In this document: positions 8,431-16,650 of the stretch, in pieces
Layout of the letters: each line of letters begins with the position of its first letter
Numbering within the stretch: position 1 is the stretch's first letter
Origin: an uncultured Eubacteriales bacterium
GTDB taxonomy: Bacteria; Bacillota; Clostridia; Christensenellales; Aristaeellaceae
DNA: 56,943 nt
NCBI GenBank assembly: GCA_902765395.1
Contig: CACWZP010000033.1
Coordinates: 1-56,943 of the forward strand
Direction: 5' to 3'
Notes under the pieces: generated by a model
Told to the model about the DNA's origin: nothing
The model's input: the letters and a program-made list of their open reading frames with translations, nothing else
Database searches by the model: none
Made by a program: the position numbers and the translations under genes

Positions 8431-9675
8431 TTATTTCAGCAGCGCGTCCCATTCGGCGGCCAGCTCGTCCAGGGCTTCCTGGGCGGTCTTTTCACCGTTG
8501 ACCACGGCGGTCAGGGCCACCTGCAGGCCGTTGTCCATCTCGCTCCAGGCGGCGACGGTGGGCCGGGCCCTGGCGGTCTGGATGGCTTCGATAAAGGGCG
8601 CGTAATCGGCGTTCTTCACGGTGTCGCTCTCCAGCGCCGCCACGTTCACCGGAATCTGGCCGCACTTGGCCATCTCGGTCTCGGCAAATTCGCTGGTCAT
8701 GAACTGCATGAACTTCCAGGCTGCTTCCTGGTTGGCGGTATTGAACATGGCGATGTCCTCGCCGCCCAGCACGGAGACGCTGCCGCCTTCGCCGGCGGGG
8801 ATGGGCGCGGTGCCATAGGCCACGTCGGGATAGGCGCCGGCCAGCTCCGCGGACTTCCAGGGACCTTCCAGCATCATGGCGTAGCGCCCGGTGCCGAAGC
8901 CGTCGGTCATGGGGATGTCGCCAGAGTTGAAGCCGGTGATCGCACCGTCCTGCACCAGCTGGGCGAAGGTCTCCACGGCCTTCACGGTGGCGGGGCCGTT
9001 AACGTAGCCGGTGGCTACGGTCTGGTCCTCGTTGGTCAGCGCGCCGCCGAAGCTCCAGATGAAGGGGCAGATGTTCCAGCCGGCCAGGGCGGGCTCGTTC
9101 CAGCCCCAAACCTGCTGGCCGTTCTCGTTCTCACCGGAGAGGGCCTTCACGGCCTCCACCCACTCGTCCATCGTGGTGGGAACGGCGACGTTCGCAGCCT
9201 CCAGCATGGCGGTGTTGTAGAACACGATCTTGCTGTTGGTGTTCAGGGCAAGGCCATAGTAGTGTCCGCCGATCTGGGCGGTGGACATGGCGCTGTCCAG
9301 CAGCTGTCCGCTGACCTTGGTGAAATCGGGCATCTCCTCGTCCAGGGCCACCAGGATGCCCATCTGCTGGAACTCCGGCAGCCAGGCGATGTCGCAGCGC
9401 GCCACGTCCGGCAGCGCATTGGAGTTGGCGCTGACCAGCACCTTGTCGTGCAGCTCGGCCCACTCGTGGGACACGGCGTTGACCTTGATGCCGGGGTTCT
9501 CCGCCTCGAAGGCGGGGATCAGCACGTTCATCAGCGTCTCGTTCTCAGCGGACTGGGCGCTGTAGTGGTGCCAGAAATTGATGGTCACGGTCTCGCCTTC
9601 AGCCAGTGCCGCGCAGGCTGAAAGCAGCAGCGTGCAGGCCAGTACCACGGCGAAAAGCTTCCTAAGGGTACTCAT
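8431..9675 (-). CDS. Sugar ABC transporter substrate-binding protein
   Basis: Extracellular binding protein of the CUT1 importer, 414 residues. The N-terminus is an export signal (KLFAVVLACTLLLSACAALA). LSAC fits a lipobox, so a lipid-anchored form is likely, although an ALA cleavage site is also present. The mature part begins with TVTINFWHHYSA, the first strand typical of family 1 solute-binding proteins. The ATG at 9675 follows an AGGAGG site and starts 14 bp after the GH13 gene. High translation of the binding protein is expected. The ligand is inferred to be maltodextrin from the adjacent GH13. Confidence 0.92.
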   Translation of the reverse strand: MSTLRKLFAVVLACTLLLSACAALAEGETVTINFWHHYSAQSAENETLMNVLIPAFEAENPGIKVNAVSHEWAELHDKVLVSANSNALPDVARCDIAWLPEFQQMGILVALDEEMPDFTKVSGQLLDSAMSTAQIGGHYYGLALNTNSKIVFYNTAMLEAANVAVPTTMDEWVEAVKALSGENENGQQVWGWNEPALAGWNICPFIWSFGGALTNEDQTVATGYVNGPATVKAVETFAQLVQDGAITGFNSGDIPMTDGFGTGRYAMMLEGPWKSAELAGAYPDVAYGTAPIPAGEGGSVSVLGGEDIAMFNTANQEAAWKFMQFMTSEFAETEMAKCGQIPVNVAALESDTVKNADYAPFIEAIQTARARPTVAAWSEMDNGLQVALTAVVNGEKTAQEALDELAAEWDALLK

Positions 9676-9689
9676 GTCTATTCCTCCTG

Positions 9690-11351
9690 TTATACTTCTA
9701 TGATCTTTACGGAGCGCGGCGGAATGTGCACGGTTTCCCCCGTCTCCGCGAAGTCCAGTTGTTCTATGGCATCCGAGGCGTTGAAGAACGCCGCCACGCG
9801 GTCGTCGCCCAGCTTTCGTTCAAAGGCGAACAGCCCGCCCTTCGCCGCCAGCACACGATAGCTTCCCAACCGCACCGCCGGATGCCGCTTGCGCAGGGCG
9901 ATCATATCCTTTTGCCATTGGAGCAGCTCCGTATCCTGATGGTCCCAGGCCATGCCGCCACGGCAGCCGGGGTCGTTTTCACCCGTCATGCCGATCTCGT
10001 CGCCATAGTAGACGGCAGGCGCGCCGGGGAAGAGCATCTGAAAGGCCATCGCCAGTCGAAGCCGCCACTTCTCGCCCTTGGCCTCCGTCAGGAAGCGGGC
10101 GGTGTCGTGGCTGCCGATCAGGTTGTACTGGGCGTGGTCGATCTCCCTCGGATAGCGCATCAGCATGCCGTCCAGGCGCGTTTTCAGGGCCACGGCGTCG
10201 ATTGAGTCATGGGCGAAGAAGTCCACCATCGCGTCCCGGAACAGGTAGTTCATGGCGCTGTCGAAGCCGTCCGGCCCCAGCAGCCGCGAGGCGTCGCCCC
10301 AGGTCTCGCACAGCAGCAGCGCGTCCGGAAAAGCCCGCTTCACGGCCTCGCGCCAGCGCGTCACCGCGTGGCGGTCCAGCTCGTCGGCCACGTCGAAGCG
10401 CCAGCCATCGATGTGGGCGCGCTCCAGCCAGAACAGCAGCACTTTCTCCACATAGTCCCGCACCTCGGGGTTCGCGCCGTTCAGCCGGGGCATGTAGGGG
10501 TAGTCGCCTACGCACTCGTAGCATTTTGCGTCGATTTCGACGGGATACTTTTTGGGATAGAACCAATCCCGGAAGCGGCTTGCTTCGCCGTTTTCCAGCA
10601 GATCCACAAACGGCGGGAAGTGGATGCCGCAGTGGTTGAACACGCCGTCCAGGATCACCCGGATGCCCAGTGAATGAGCCTTCTCAACCAATTCGATCAG
10701 GTCGGCTTCCGTGCCAAAAGCGGGGTCGATCCTGAGGTAGTCCGTGGTGGCGTACTTATGGTTGAAATCCCCCTCGAAGATCGGGTTCAGGTAGAGGCAC
10801 TCCACGCCCAATTCCGAAAGCCAGGGCAGCTTTTCGAGGATGCCCCGCAGGTTTCCGCCGAGGAAGTTCTCCCGGGTCGGCGCGGCGTCCCAGGGGTCAA
10901 GGCCATCACAGGCCGGGCCGGTCTTATGGAATCGCTCCGGGAAGATCTGGTAGAAGACGCAGCCCTTCGCCCAGTCCGGCACGGACAGCACGTCCGTTGC
11001 GTTGACCTGCAGCAGCTCAAAGCTTCCGGACGGGTTGAACTCATCATTCATACCATAGGAATTGAACCAGGCTTGTTTCCCCTCGTTGTCCGTCAGGCAA
11101 AAGGCGTATTTGATGTAGTGGATCTCCTCCGGGAAACAGACTTCCGCCTGCCACTGCTCCACGGCGCCGTTGCTCAAGCCCCTCGACAGGCTGGCGCGGT
11201 GCTGCTCATTCGGCAGGGAGCGCTTCCACCAGACCAGTTCGCAGGCAAGGAGATCACCCGCGGCTGCCTCCAGCAGGAATCGCGCTGAATAACGTGCAAG
11301 CGGTTGCACAAAGGGGTAAAAAGAAAGGTGCCTCACGGCAGACAGGTTCAT
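9690..11351 (-). CDS. GH13 alpha-glucan hydrolase (neopullulanase or maltogenic amylase type)
   Basis: Glycoside hydrolase family 13, 553 residues, no signal peptide, so it likely acts on imported maltodextrins in the cytoplasm. The N-terminal about 130 residues form a beta-rich domain, then the catalytic barrel begins at KGCVFYQIFPERF. Motifs seen: region I VILDGVFNHCG, nucleophile Asp in GWRFDVADEL, acid/base Glu in LLCETWGD, and transition-state Asp in IGSHDTARF. All three catalytic acids are present. Its ATG directly follows the TAA of the LacI gene (zero spacing), which suggests translational coupling. A LacI-like operator lies inside its first codons (11295-11308). Confidence 0.92.
   Translation of the reverse strand: MNLSAVRHLSFYPFVQPLARYSARFLLEAAAGDLLACELVWWKRSLPNEQHRASLSRGLSNGAVEQWQAEVCFPEEIHYIKYAFCLTDNEGKQAWFNSYGMNDEFNPSGSFELLQVNATDVLSVPDWAKGCVFYQIFPERFHKTGPACDGLDPWDAAPTRENFLGGNLRGILEKLPWLSELGVECLYLNPIFEGDFNHKYATTDYLRIDPAFGTEADLIELVEKAHSLGIRVILDGVFNHCGIHFPPFVDLLENGEASRFRDWFYPKKYPVEIDAKCYECVGDYPYMPRLNGANPEVRDYVEKVLLFWLERAHIDGWRFDVADELDRHAVTRWREAVKRAFPDALLLCETWGDASRLLGPDGFDSAMNYLFRDAMVDFFAHDSIDAVALKTRLDGMLMRYPREIDHAQYNLIGSHDTARFLTEAKGEKWRLRLAMAFQMLFPGAPAVYYGDEIGMTGENDPGCRGGMAWDHQDTELLQWQKDMIALRKRHPAVRLGSYRVLAAKGGLFAFERKLGDDRVAAFFNASDAIEQLDFAETGETVHIPPRSVKIIEV
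11295..11308. promoter_or_regulatory. Possible second LacI-family operator inside the GH13 coding region
   Basis: TGCAAGCGGTTGCA has TGCAA/TTGCA arms around a central CG, like the main operator at 12370-12383. It falls about 45 bp into the GH13 gene and about 1.07 kb from the promoter operator, a geometry like lacO2 in lacZ. It could equally be a codon coincidence, since VQPLA must be encoded here. Confidence 0.4.
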
Positions 11352-12344
11352 TTATCTCGCCTTCCTCTCCGTCGATGCTCGCTTCACCAGGGTCGTGGAC
11401 AGCATGATCTGCTGGTTGCCCACTTTGTTTTCGATGCGGCGGAACAGCAGCTGCGCGGTCTGCTCGCCCAGCATGGCGGTATCGATGTCGATGATCGTCA
11501 GCTGCGGGTCGGTATACTCGGCCAGCGGGTAGTTGTCGAACGCCACGATGCCCACGTCATTGGGAACATCGAGCTTCAATGCCCTGCAGGCTTTCAGCAG
11601 CCCGAAGGCCGCCAGGTTGTCATTGCACACAAAGGCATCCGGATGTTCCGGCTGCTTGAGGGCCTCCATGGCAACGGCGTAGGCGTTTTCAGAGGTGCCG
11701 TCCGTGGCGAGGATCGTCTCTCGCCCGGTGTTCGTCCGCTGGTAGCCTTTCACGCGGCGCTTGGTGAAGCCCCGCTTCTGGTAGCCGCCCAGGTAGGCGA
11801 TATTGCTGTATGCCATCTCCTGCAGGTGCCGAACGGCCATCTCCGCGCCCTGCTCGTTGTTGTTGTCCACCCAGCTGGTGTCCCCGCGCAGGGTGTCCGG
11901 CGTGCCCAGCACCACATAGGGAAAGTCCCCGATGGCCTCCATCAGGGCGGGCTTGACGGTGGTGGGGGGCAGGATCAGCCCGTCCACCTTGTGCTCCTTC
12001 ATCAGGGTTTCGATGTTGCCGCCCTTACTCTGGGCGCCGTTGGCGATGATGACCTGGTAGCCCCTGGCCTGAGCCACCTTCTCGATGGCAAACAGGCTGC
12101 GCCCGAAGAACCAGTTGCTGAATGCTTCGGCGTCCCGGGCGTCCACCACCACGCCGATGGCCCCGCTCAGGCCGCTGGCGAGGCTCCGCGCCAGGGAATT
12201 GGGATGGTAGTCCAATTCCCGCATGGCGGCATAGACCCGCTCCTTCGTGTCAGGCGTAATGGTCGCCTTGCCGTTGATCACACGGGAAACTGTGGAGGAA
12301 TTGACGCCGGCCAGCTTCGCCACGTCATGGATCGTCACCGCCAT
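11352..12344 (-). CDS. LacI-family transcriptional regulator of the maltodextrin operon
   Basis: A repressor of 330 residues. The N-terminal helix-turn-helix is TIHDVAKLAGVNSSTVSRVIN, followed by the hinge helix (SLARSLASG) and a periplasmic-binding-protein-like effector domain. The ATG at 12344 has GGGGGAG upstream; the earlier in-frame ATG at 12386 lies inside the promoter/operator region and has no site. It is the first gene of the operon, so it should control its own synthesis through the operator at 12370-12383. The inducer is probably a maltose-type sugar, inferred from the linked GH13 and importer. Confidence 0.92.
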   Translation of the reverse strand: MAVTIHDVAKLAGVNSSTVSRVINGKATITPDTKERVYAAMRELDYHPNSLARSLASGLSGAIGVVVDARDAEAFSNWFFGRSLFAIEKVAQARGYQVIIANGAQSKGGNIETLMKEHKVDGLILPPTTVKPALMEAIGDFPYVVLGTPDTLRGDTSWVDNNNEQGAEMAVRHLQEMAYSNIAYLGGYQKRGFTKRRVKGYQRTNTGRETILATDGTSENAYAVAMEALKQPEHPDAFVCNDNLAAFGLLKACRALKLDVPNDVGIVAFDNYPLAEYTDPQLTIIDIDTAMLGEQTAQLLFRRIENKVGNQQIMLSTTLVKRASTERKAR

Positions 12345-12369
12345 CTGTCTCCCCCCTCTCGGCATGTCA

Positions 12370-12417
12370 TGCAACCGTTTGCACAATCATTATAATATGT
12401 GAATACAGAATTGTCAA
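12370..12417 (-). promoter_or_regulatory. Promoter and LacI-type operator of the maltodextrin operon
   Basis: On the minus strand, -35 TTGACA (12412-12417), a 17 bp spacer and -10 TATAAT (12389-12394) are a perfect sigma-A consensus. The operator TGCAAACGGTTGCA (12370-12383, read on minus) is a 12-of-14 palindrome with a central CG, placed at about +1 to +20, where a bound repressor would block initiation. Confidence 0.85.
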
Positions 12418-12467
12418 CTCTTTTTTTCGGGAGAAATACTGCTCGTCGGTCATTTGAGCCGGTGTGA

Positions 12468-12496
12468 TTGAAATGAAGCCGAGATTATTGTATAAT
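12468..12496 (+). promoter_or_regulatory. Promoter of the DUF3800 gene
   Basis: -35 TTGAAA (12468-12473), 17 bp spacer, -10 TATAAT (12491-12496). The GTG start is 32 bp further on. Confidence 0.65.
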
Positions 12497-12527
12497 ACTG
12501 CTGAGATACAAGTAAGAGGGGATTACG

Positions 12528-13325
12528 GTGGAATACATTGTTTATTGTGATGAATCGTCATCGCACGGAGATAAATACTCAGATTTTTTTGGAGGCTGTA
12601 TTGTTCGGGCAGATCGGCTTCATCAGATTGAGCAGGTTTTGAATAATAAGAAAGCCGAACTCAATCTCAATGGCGAGGTGAAATGGACAAAAGTCACTGA
12701 GCCATATAAAGAGAAGTACTGTGAGTTAATAAGGCTGTTTTTCCAGTTTGTTCGGACAGGTGATATAAAAGTCCGTATTATGTTTCGAAAGACGCAAAAC
12801 CAGTATTCCCCGGAAAATCGACCGGTAAAGGATGAACGTTATTTCAAACTATACTATGAGTTCATAAAACACGCATTTGGATTCTCCACAAGCAAGGAGA
12901 TTACAGGAGAGTATTTCGTTCATTTATTGCTGGATGAGTTACCCGACCAGTCCTCTTCTGCAGATGCGTTCAAGGATTATCTCTGCCGTCTGCCAAGTGT
13001 TCTTGCACGGGAGAATACTGGACTGAACATCAGAAAACGGGATATTGGTGAAGTGAAATCCCATCATCATGTGCTTCTCCAGTGCGTCGACATTGTACTT
13101 GGTGCTATGTATTTCAGATTGAACAATCTGCACTTGGCAAAAGAGCCTGGGCAACGTTTTAGGGGAAAGCGCACGCGAGCGAAAGAGACAGTCTATAAGT
13201 GCATCAATGAGGAAATATGTGTGATTCATCCGCGGTTTAATATCGGCGTTTCAACAGGGGCGCATGGGTACGAGCATCCCCATTGGAATAGCCCTTATGA
13301 GCATTGGGAGTTCAAACCGTATTAA
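12528..13325 (+). CDS. DUF3800 domain protein
   Basis: A protein of 265 residues starting with the signature strand YIVYCDES (acidic residues at about 7-8), followed by FFGGCIV. This is the opening of the DUF3800 family, predicted to have an RNase H-like fold and often found in accessory and defence regions. A second acidic patch is in LLLDELPD. Start is GTG 12528, with AGAGGGG upstream. The gene is AT-richer than the neighbouring sugar operons, which suggests horizontal acquisition. It is monocistronic and followed by a long hairpin. Biochemical function is unknown. Confidence 0.75.
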   Translation: MEYIVYCDESSSHGDKYSDFFGGCIVRADRLHQIEQVLNNKKAELNLNGEVKWTKVTEPYKEKYCELIRLFFQFVRTGDIKVRIMFRKTQNQYSPENRPVKDERYFKLYYEFIKHAFGFSTSKEITGEYFVHLLLDELPDQSSSADAFKDYLCRLPSVLARENTGLNIRKRDIGEVKSHHHVLLQCVDIVLGAMYFRLNNLHLAKEPGQRFRGKRTRAKETVYKCINEEICVIHPRFNIGVSTGAHGYEHPHWNSPYEHWEFKPY

Positions 13326-13326
13326 A

Positions 13327-13396
13327 GGAGATGTCTGAACAACCCTAATAATACCCCACGTAGGAACGTAAGCCTTCGAGTTGTTGAGACATCTCC
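13327..13396. repeat. 70 bp element with 17 bp terminal inverted repeats
   Basis: GGAGATGTCTGAACAAC (13327-13343) pairs with GTTGTTGAGACATCTCC (13380-13396) with one mismatch, across a 36 nt loop. No T-tract follows, so it is not a standard terminator. It begins 2 bp after the DUF3800 stop codon. It could be a miniature element, an end of a decayed insertion sequence, or an RNA-stabilising hairpin. Confidence 0.6.
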
Positions 13397-13539
13397 CGTA
13401 CCATAATTATATGACGCAGGACCCGGATTGTCAACGGTTCTTAACTAATAATCCATTGTTTTTTCAAAATTTGCCTTATTTCATCGTATTTGTGATTTAA
13501 TGTAAACAATTTCACTGAATAGCAGCTTTACTTAGGGAG

Positions 13540-13594
13540 ACTTCTTCACGGGCTTGATTCCATACTTGATCCTTCAAGGAGGATCAAGCTGGGA
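13540..13594 (+). repeat. Copy of the 3' end and hairpin of the AlbA-type gene (copy 1)
   Basis: This stretch is nearly the same as 24157-24212, which spans the last codons of the AlbA/Schlafen-like gene and its downstream hairpin TTGATCC...GGATCAA. Here it stands without the gene, in the 432 bp gap between DUF3800 and the GH43 gene. Apart from this copy and the 70 bp hairpin I see nothing in that gap. It may be the stump of a deleted related gene or a mobile repeat. Confidence 0.6.
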
Positions 13595-13757
13595 CTGAGC
13601 TGACGCGCTTCATTTCGGTGCTCTATGAAGAGAATTAAGGTAAACGGCTACGCTCCCTATTATGCAAACAAATAGGCAAGGTGCAGGAGCATAAACATAT
13701 AGCAACATCAAGCTTGGCCAATGAGGGAAGGCTTGCTGTTGCTTTATCCTGTGCAAA

Positions 13758-14714
13758 TCAATCCTTGTTGAATATAAGGAGGTTGTCTTCAAATGACACA
13801 CGCATAATGTAACAGTGTCTGTTAGGATCGTATAGTGGATCACCAATGATTTCGTCGTACTGCCTCGCGTGGTAAGAAGTGTAAACCTCTCCCGTCTCGT
13901 CGGTGAAGAAGGTGTTGTGTCCAGGGCCGAACAAACCGCGTTCTACATCGGTGGTATAGACGGGATGGTTCAGTTTGTGCCAGGAGGAAATGTCCATCAG
14001 GTCTGCGTTCGCATCAGCCCAAAGCAGGCCCATGCAGTAGGCGGGACTGGTATCGCTGGCGGAATATGTGAGATACACTCGATTATCGTGGGCGATGAAG
14101 GCTGGACCTTCATTGTCCCAAAACCCATGACGTTCCCATTCGTAGCAGGGCGAGCTCAGCAGCATCTGCGGCGTTTTGAGCGTCAGGGGATCAGACATCT
14201 CTGCGATATAGAGATTTGAAATCTTGCGTCCCACGCTGACCTTCTCGGCCCAGACGCAGAAACGACGATCATGGTGCTCGAATACGGTCTTATCCAGGGA
14301 AAAGTCTGTGAAGCTGAATTCGTCATCGTCAGTACACTTCAGCATGCCGCATTCAGTCCAAGGGCCCTTAAGCGGGTCGTCGCCCTCACAACGCAGTACC
14401 CAAGGGCGCAGCGCCCATATGTCGTCCTTGCGGCTGGCAGCGAAATAGATATACCACGCGCCATCCAGATAATGTAGCTCCGGCGCCCATATGTGCTGGC
14501 TCATGACACCGGATTCGTGGGCGTGCCAAATGAAGGTTTCCTCTGCGGCGCGCAAACCTTCAAGGGAATCCGCGCGGCGCAGAGCGATGCGGTCATACTC
14601 CGGCACGGAAGCGGTAAAATACCATTTGTTGTTGTGGCGCAGCACATAAGGGTCTGCTCGCTGTGTTATAAACGGCTCATTCCAGGGTGTGTGTTTGAAA
14701 TTATCTTTGTTCAT
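13758..14714 (-). CDS. Glycoside hydrolase family 43 protein
   Basis: A protein of 318 residues without a signal peptide, a five-bladed propeller hydrolase, probably an arabinofuranosidase, xylosidase or arabinanase acting on imported oligosaccharides. GH43 features: catalytic-base Asp in RADPYV, pKa-modulator Asp in FSLDKTVF, and acid Glu in WDNEGPAF, with WAPELHYLDGAWYIYF in the usual place. It is the last gene of the second ABC operon, 15 bp after the two-propeller gene. The gap contains TGCAAACGGT, like half of the operator at 12370, probably by chance. Confidence 0.85.
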   Translation of the reverse strand: MNKDNFKHTPWNEPFITQRADPYVLRHNNKWYFTASVPEYDRIALRRADSLEGLRAAEETFIWHAHESGVMSQHIWAPELHYLDGAWYIYFAASRKDDIWALRPWVLRCEGDDPLKGPWTECGMLKCTDDDEFSFTDFSLDKTVFEHHDRRFCVWAEKVSVGRKISNLYIAEMSDPLTLKTPQMLLSSPCYEWERHGFWDNEGPAFIAHDNRVYLTYSASDTSPAYCMGLLWADANADLMDISSWHKLNHPVYTTDVERGLFGPGHNTFFTDETGEVYTSYHARQYDEIIGDPLYDPNRHCYIMRVSFEDNLLIFNKD

Positions 14715-14729
14715 ACCGTTTGCATCTTC

Positions 14730-16616
14730 CTATTCTACAATGATGGTCATTTCAACAATATCTCCTTCTGGAGGAAAATCGCGTTCAGGTGTCATCTCCA
14801 GATAGGGCAATCCAGTCGAAGCCCAATGGACACGGCGTATTCCGGGCTGTCGATTCAGGCTGCGATCTTGGGCATCGTGGGGAACCGCATGATAGACCAT
14901 CAGGTCGTCCCCGGTATCCGAATCCTTGACAAAGCTGTTGTGGCCGGGACCATACTGGCCGGGGACGCTCTCCTTTGTTAGCAGAGGATAGGGCCACCAT
15001 TCCCAGCTCGTGGGATTCAATAAATCTGTCCCAGTCTTGGCGCGAAGCAGGCCTACGTTGTACAGGTCGGTCATGCCTGTGGATGAACCGGAAACGGTCA
15101 CAAAAAGATCGTCGCCGTGGCGCAGAAGGTAGGGCCCTTCATCTACTTCCGTTTCATAGCGGTCCCAGCCGTACATGGGTCGGATCACGCGCACCGGCGC
15201 GCTGGTCAACCGCCAGGGCTCAGAGGGATTTACGGTAGCGATGTAAATATCTGCCGGCTCCGCCAGCTGTGTTCCGCTTTTCCGTTGAATTCTGCGGTTT
15301 GACCACATCACATAATCCCTGCTGTCGTCCCTAAACCATGTCATATCCAGGGAAATGCCGTCCTCGGTCAAAGGACTGCCATCCTTTTTTGCGCACATAT
15401 GAGGCGCTTCCCACGCGGTCGGGTCCAGCGGATCGCCGTGGCATCGCAGCACACAGGCCTGAACCCTCGTCCAATCGCCGCCGGGGCAGAGCGCGGTGAA
15501 CATATACAGCTTGCCGTCTATCTCGTGCAGCTCCGCAGCCCATGTACCTGTGAAAGGCTCATCTTGCTTCAAAGGAATGCGATACACGACCACCGGTTCA
15601 GCGGCAAACGTGTCCTCCGGCCGGTCCGCGCAGCGCAGTACGATGTTCTGATTCCCAGTCGAGGAGAGATAGTACCGGCCCTTATAGGCTGTCACGCATG
15701 GATCGGACATTCCAAAGCGCATATTCGGGTCATTGATGTCATCCGGGGTGTATTCGCCAAAATTGAGGCGCATCGGGAAGGGCCATTGCTTGACTTCCAG
15801 CCTGCCGCGGACGGTATAAATGCCCGGCGTTGTCGTGTCCACCTTGGAAAGCGCGTCTGCGTCCCACTTTACCGGCTTGCTGTGCGTTGATCCGTCGTTG
15901 TACAGGCACACAGCGCCGGGCAGACTGGAGGCGTCAAGACTTTTTCCTGCGGGGATATGTAGATTCACTGGAACGGTGCCAACGCAACGGATCTCGTCGA
16001 GATAAGCCCGCAGGGTCTCTGCCTCGGTATCGGAAACGGGAATCACGTTGCCAGGCACACAGCCCTCAATGCCGTAATCGGCGTGTTTCATGTCGGGCTC
16101 CGGGCAGAGCTCCATTGCTTCGAGGTTCACAAAGTCATGGGTCTGACCGCGCCAACACCCGTTTTCGTCCTTCCAAAGCACCTTGTAGACCTGGGCTTCC
16201 GGGTCCCATTCACAGCGAGGCGTATGGATTTCGCTGTTTGATACCTGGAACAGCCCCAAATCCTGGAATTGCACCAGATCCACCGAGGCGTACAGCTGCA
16301 TCGCGCCGCAGCTGCGCGTATCCGGCGCGTTTTGATTGCGCCGGATCGCGCAGAGCATGAAGCTGCCGTTGCTGTCACGGAAGATCCACGGCTCCGCCAA
16401 CGTTTTGGTCGTTCCCCTTGGATTGCCCTCGTCAAAGGCCGCCCGCGCGAACAGCACGCCGGTATTGTTGCGCAATGGCTTGAAATGGATGCCGTCTTCG
16501 CTGATGGCGAAGTGTACGGCGTGCTCCCAATCACAATTCATTGCTACGTGTCCGGGATAGTTATGGTCGGGATAGGTTCCCACGCCTGATTTGGTATAGC
16601 AGAGAACGTATGCCAT
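14730..16616 (-). CDS. Two-propeller GH43-like protein with an Ig-like insert
   Basis: 628 residues, no signal peptide. Residues about 1-225 look like a glycosidase beta-propeller (SEDGIHFKPL, AEPWIFRD). Residues about 230-330 contain a Big_4-like bacterial Ig stretch (DTTTPGIYTVRGRLEV). Residues about 340-628 are a second, clearer GH43 unit (MSDPCVTAYKGRYYLSS, WAAELHEIDGKLYMF, VDEGPYLLRHGDDL). Two propellers in one cytoplasmic hydrolase is unusual. The frame is open to 16784, but that part overlaps the permease gene; the ATG at 16616 has GGAGG upstream and ends the overlap. Whether the N-terminal propeller is catalytic is unclear. Confidence 0.8.
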   Translation of the reverse strand: MAYVLCYTKSGVGTYPDHNYPGHVAMNCDWEHAVHFAISEDGIHFKPLRNNTGVLFARAAFDEGNPRGTTKTLAEPWIFRDSNGSFMLCAIRRNQNAPDTRSCGAMQLYASVDLVQFQDLGLFQVSNSEIHTPRCEWDPEAQVYKVLWKDENGCWRGQTHDFVNLEAMELCPEPDMKHADYGIEGCVPGNVIPVSDTEAETLRAYLDEIRCVGTVPVNLHIPAGKSLDASSLPGAVCLYNDGSTHSKPVKWDADALSKVDTTTPGIYTVRGRLEVKQWPFPMRLNFGEYTPDDINDPNMRFGMSDPCVTAYKGRYYLSSTGNQNIVLRCADRPEDTFAAEPVVVYRIPLKQDEPFTGTWAAELHEIDGKLYMFTALCPGGDWTRVQACVLRCHGDPLDPTAWEAPHMCAKKDGSPLTEDGISLDMTWFRDDSRDYVMWSNRRIQRKSGTQLAEPADIYIATVNPSEPWRLTSAPVRVIRPMYGWDRYETEVDEGPYLLRHGDDLFVTVSGSSTGMTDLYNVGLLRAKTGTDLLNPTSWEWWPYPLLTKESVPGQYGPGHNSFVKDSDTGDDLMVYHAVPHDAQDRSLNRQPGIRRVHWASTGLPYLEMTPERDFPPEGDIVEMTIIVE

Positions 16617-16650
16617 ATCAAACCTCCACAAAGTGTAATACTCGACAGAA

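Noticed and set aside
13327-13396. Simple Rho-independent terminator
   Set aside because: The loop is 36 nt and no T-run follows on either strand.
14715-14729. TGCAAACGGT in the short gap between the two GH43-type genes as a LacI operator
   Set aside because: Only a half site in an intercistronic gap within an operon; likely chance.
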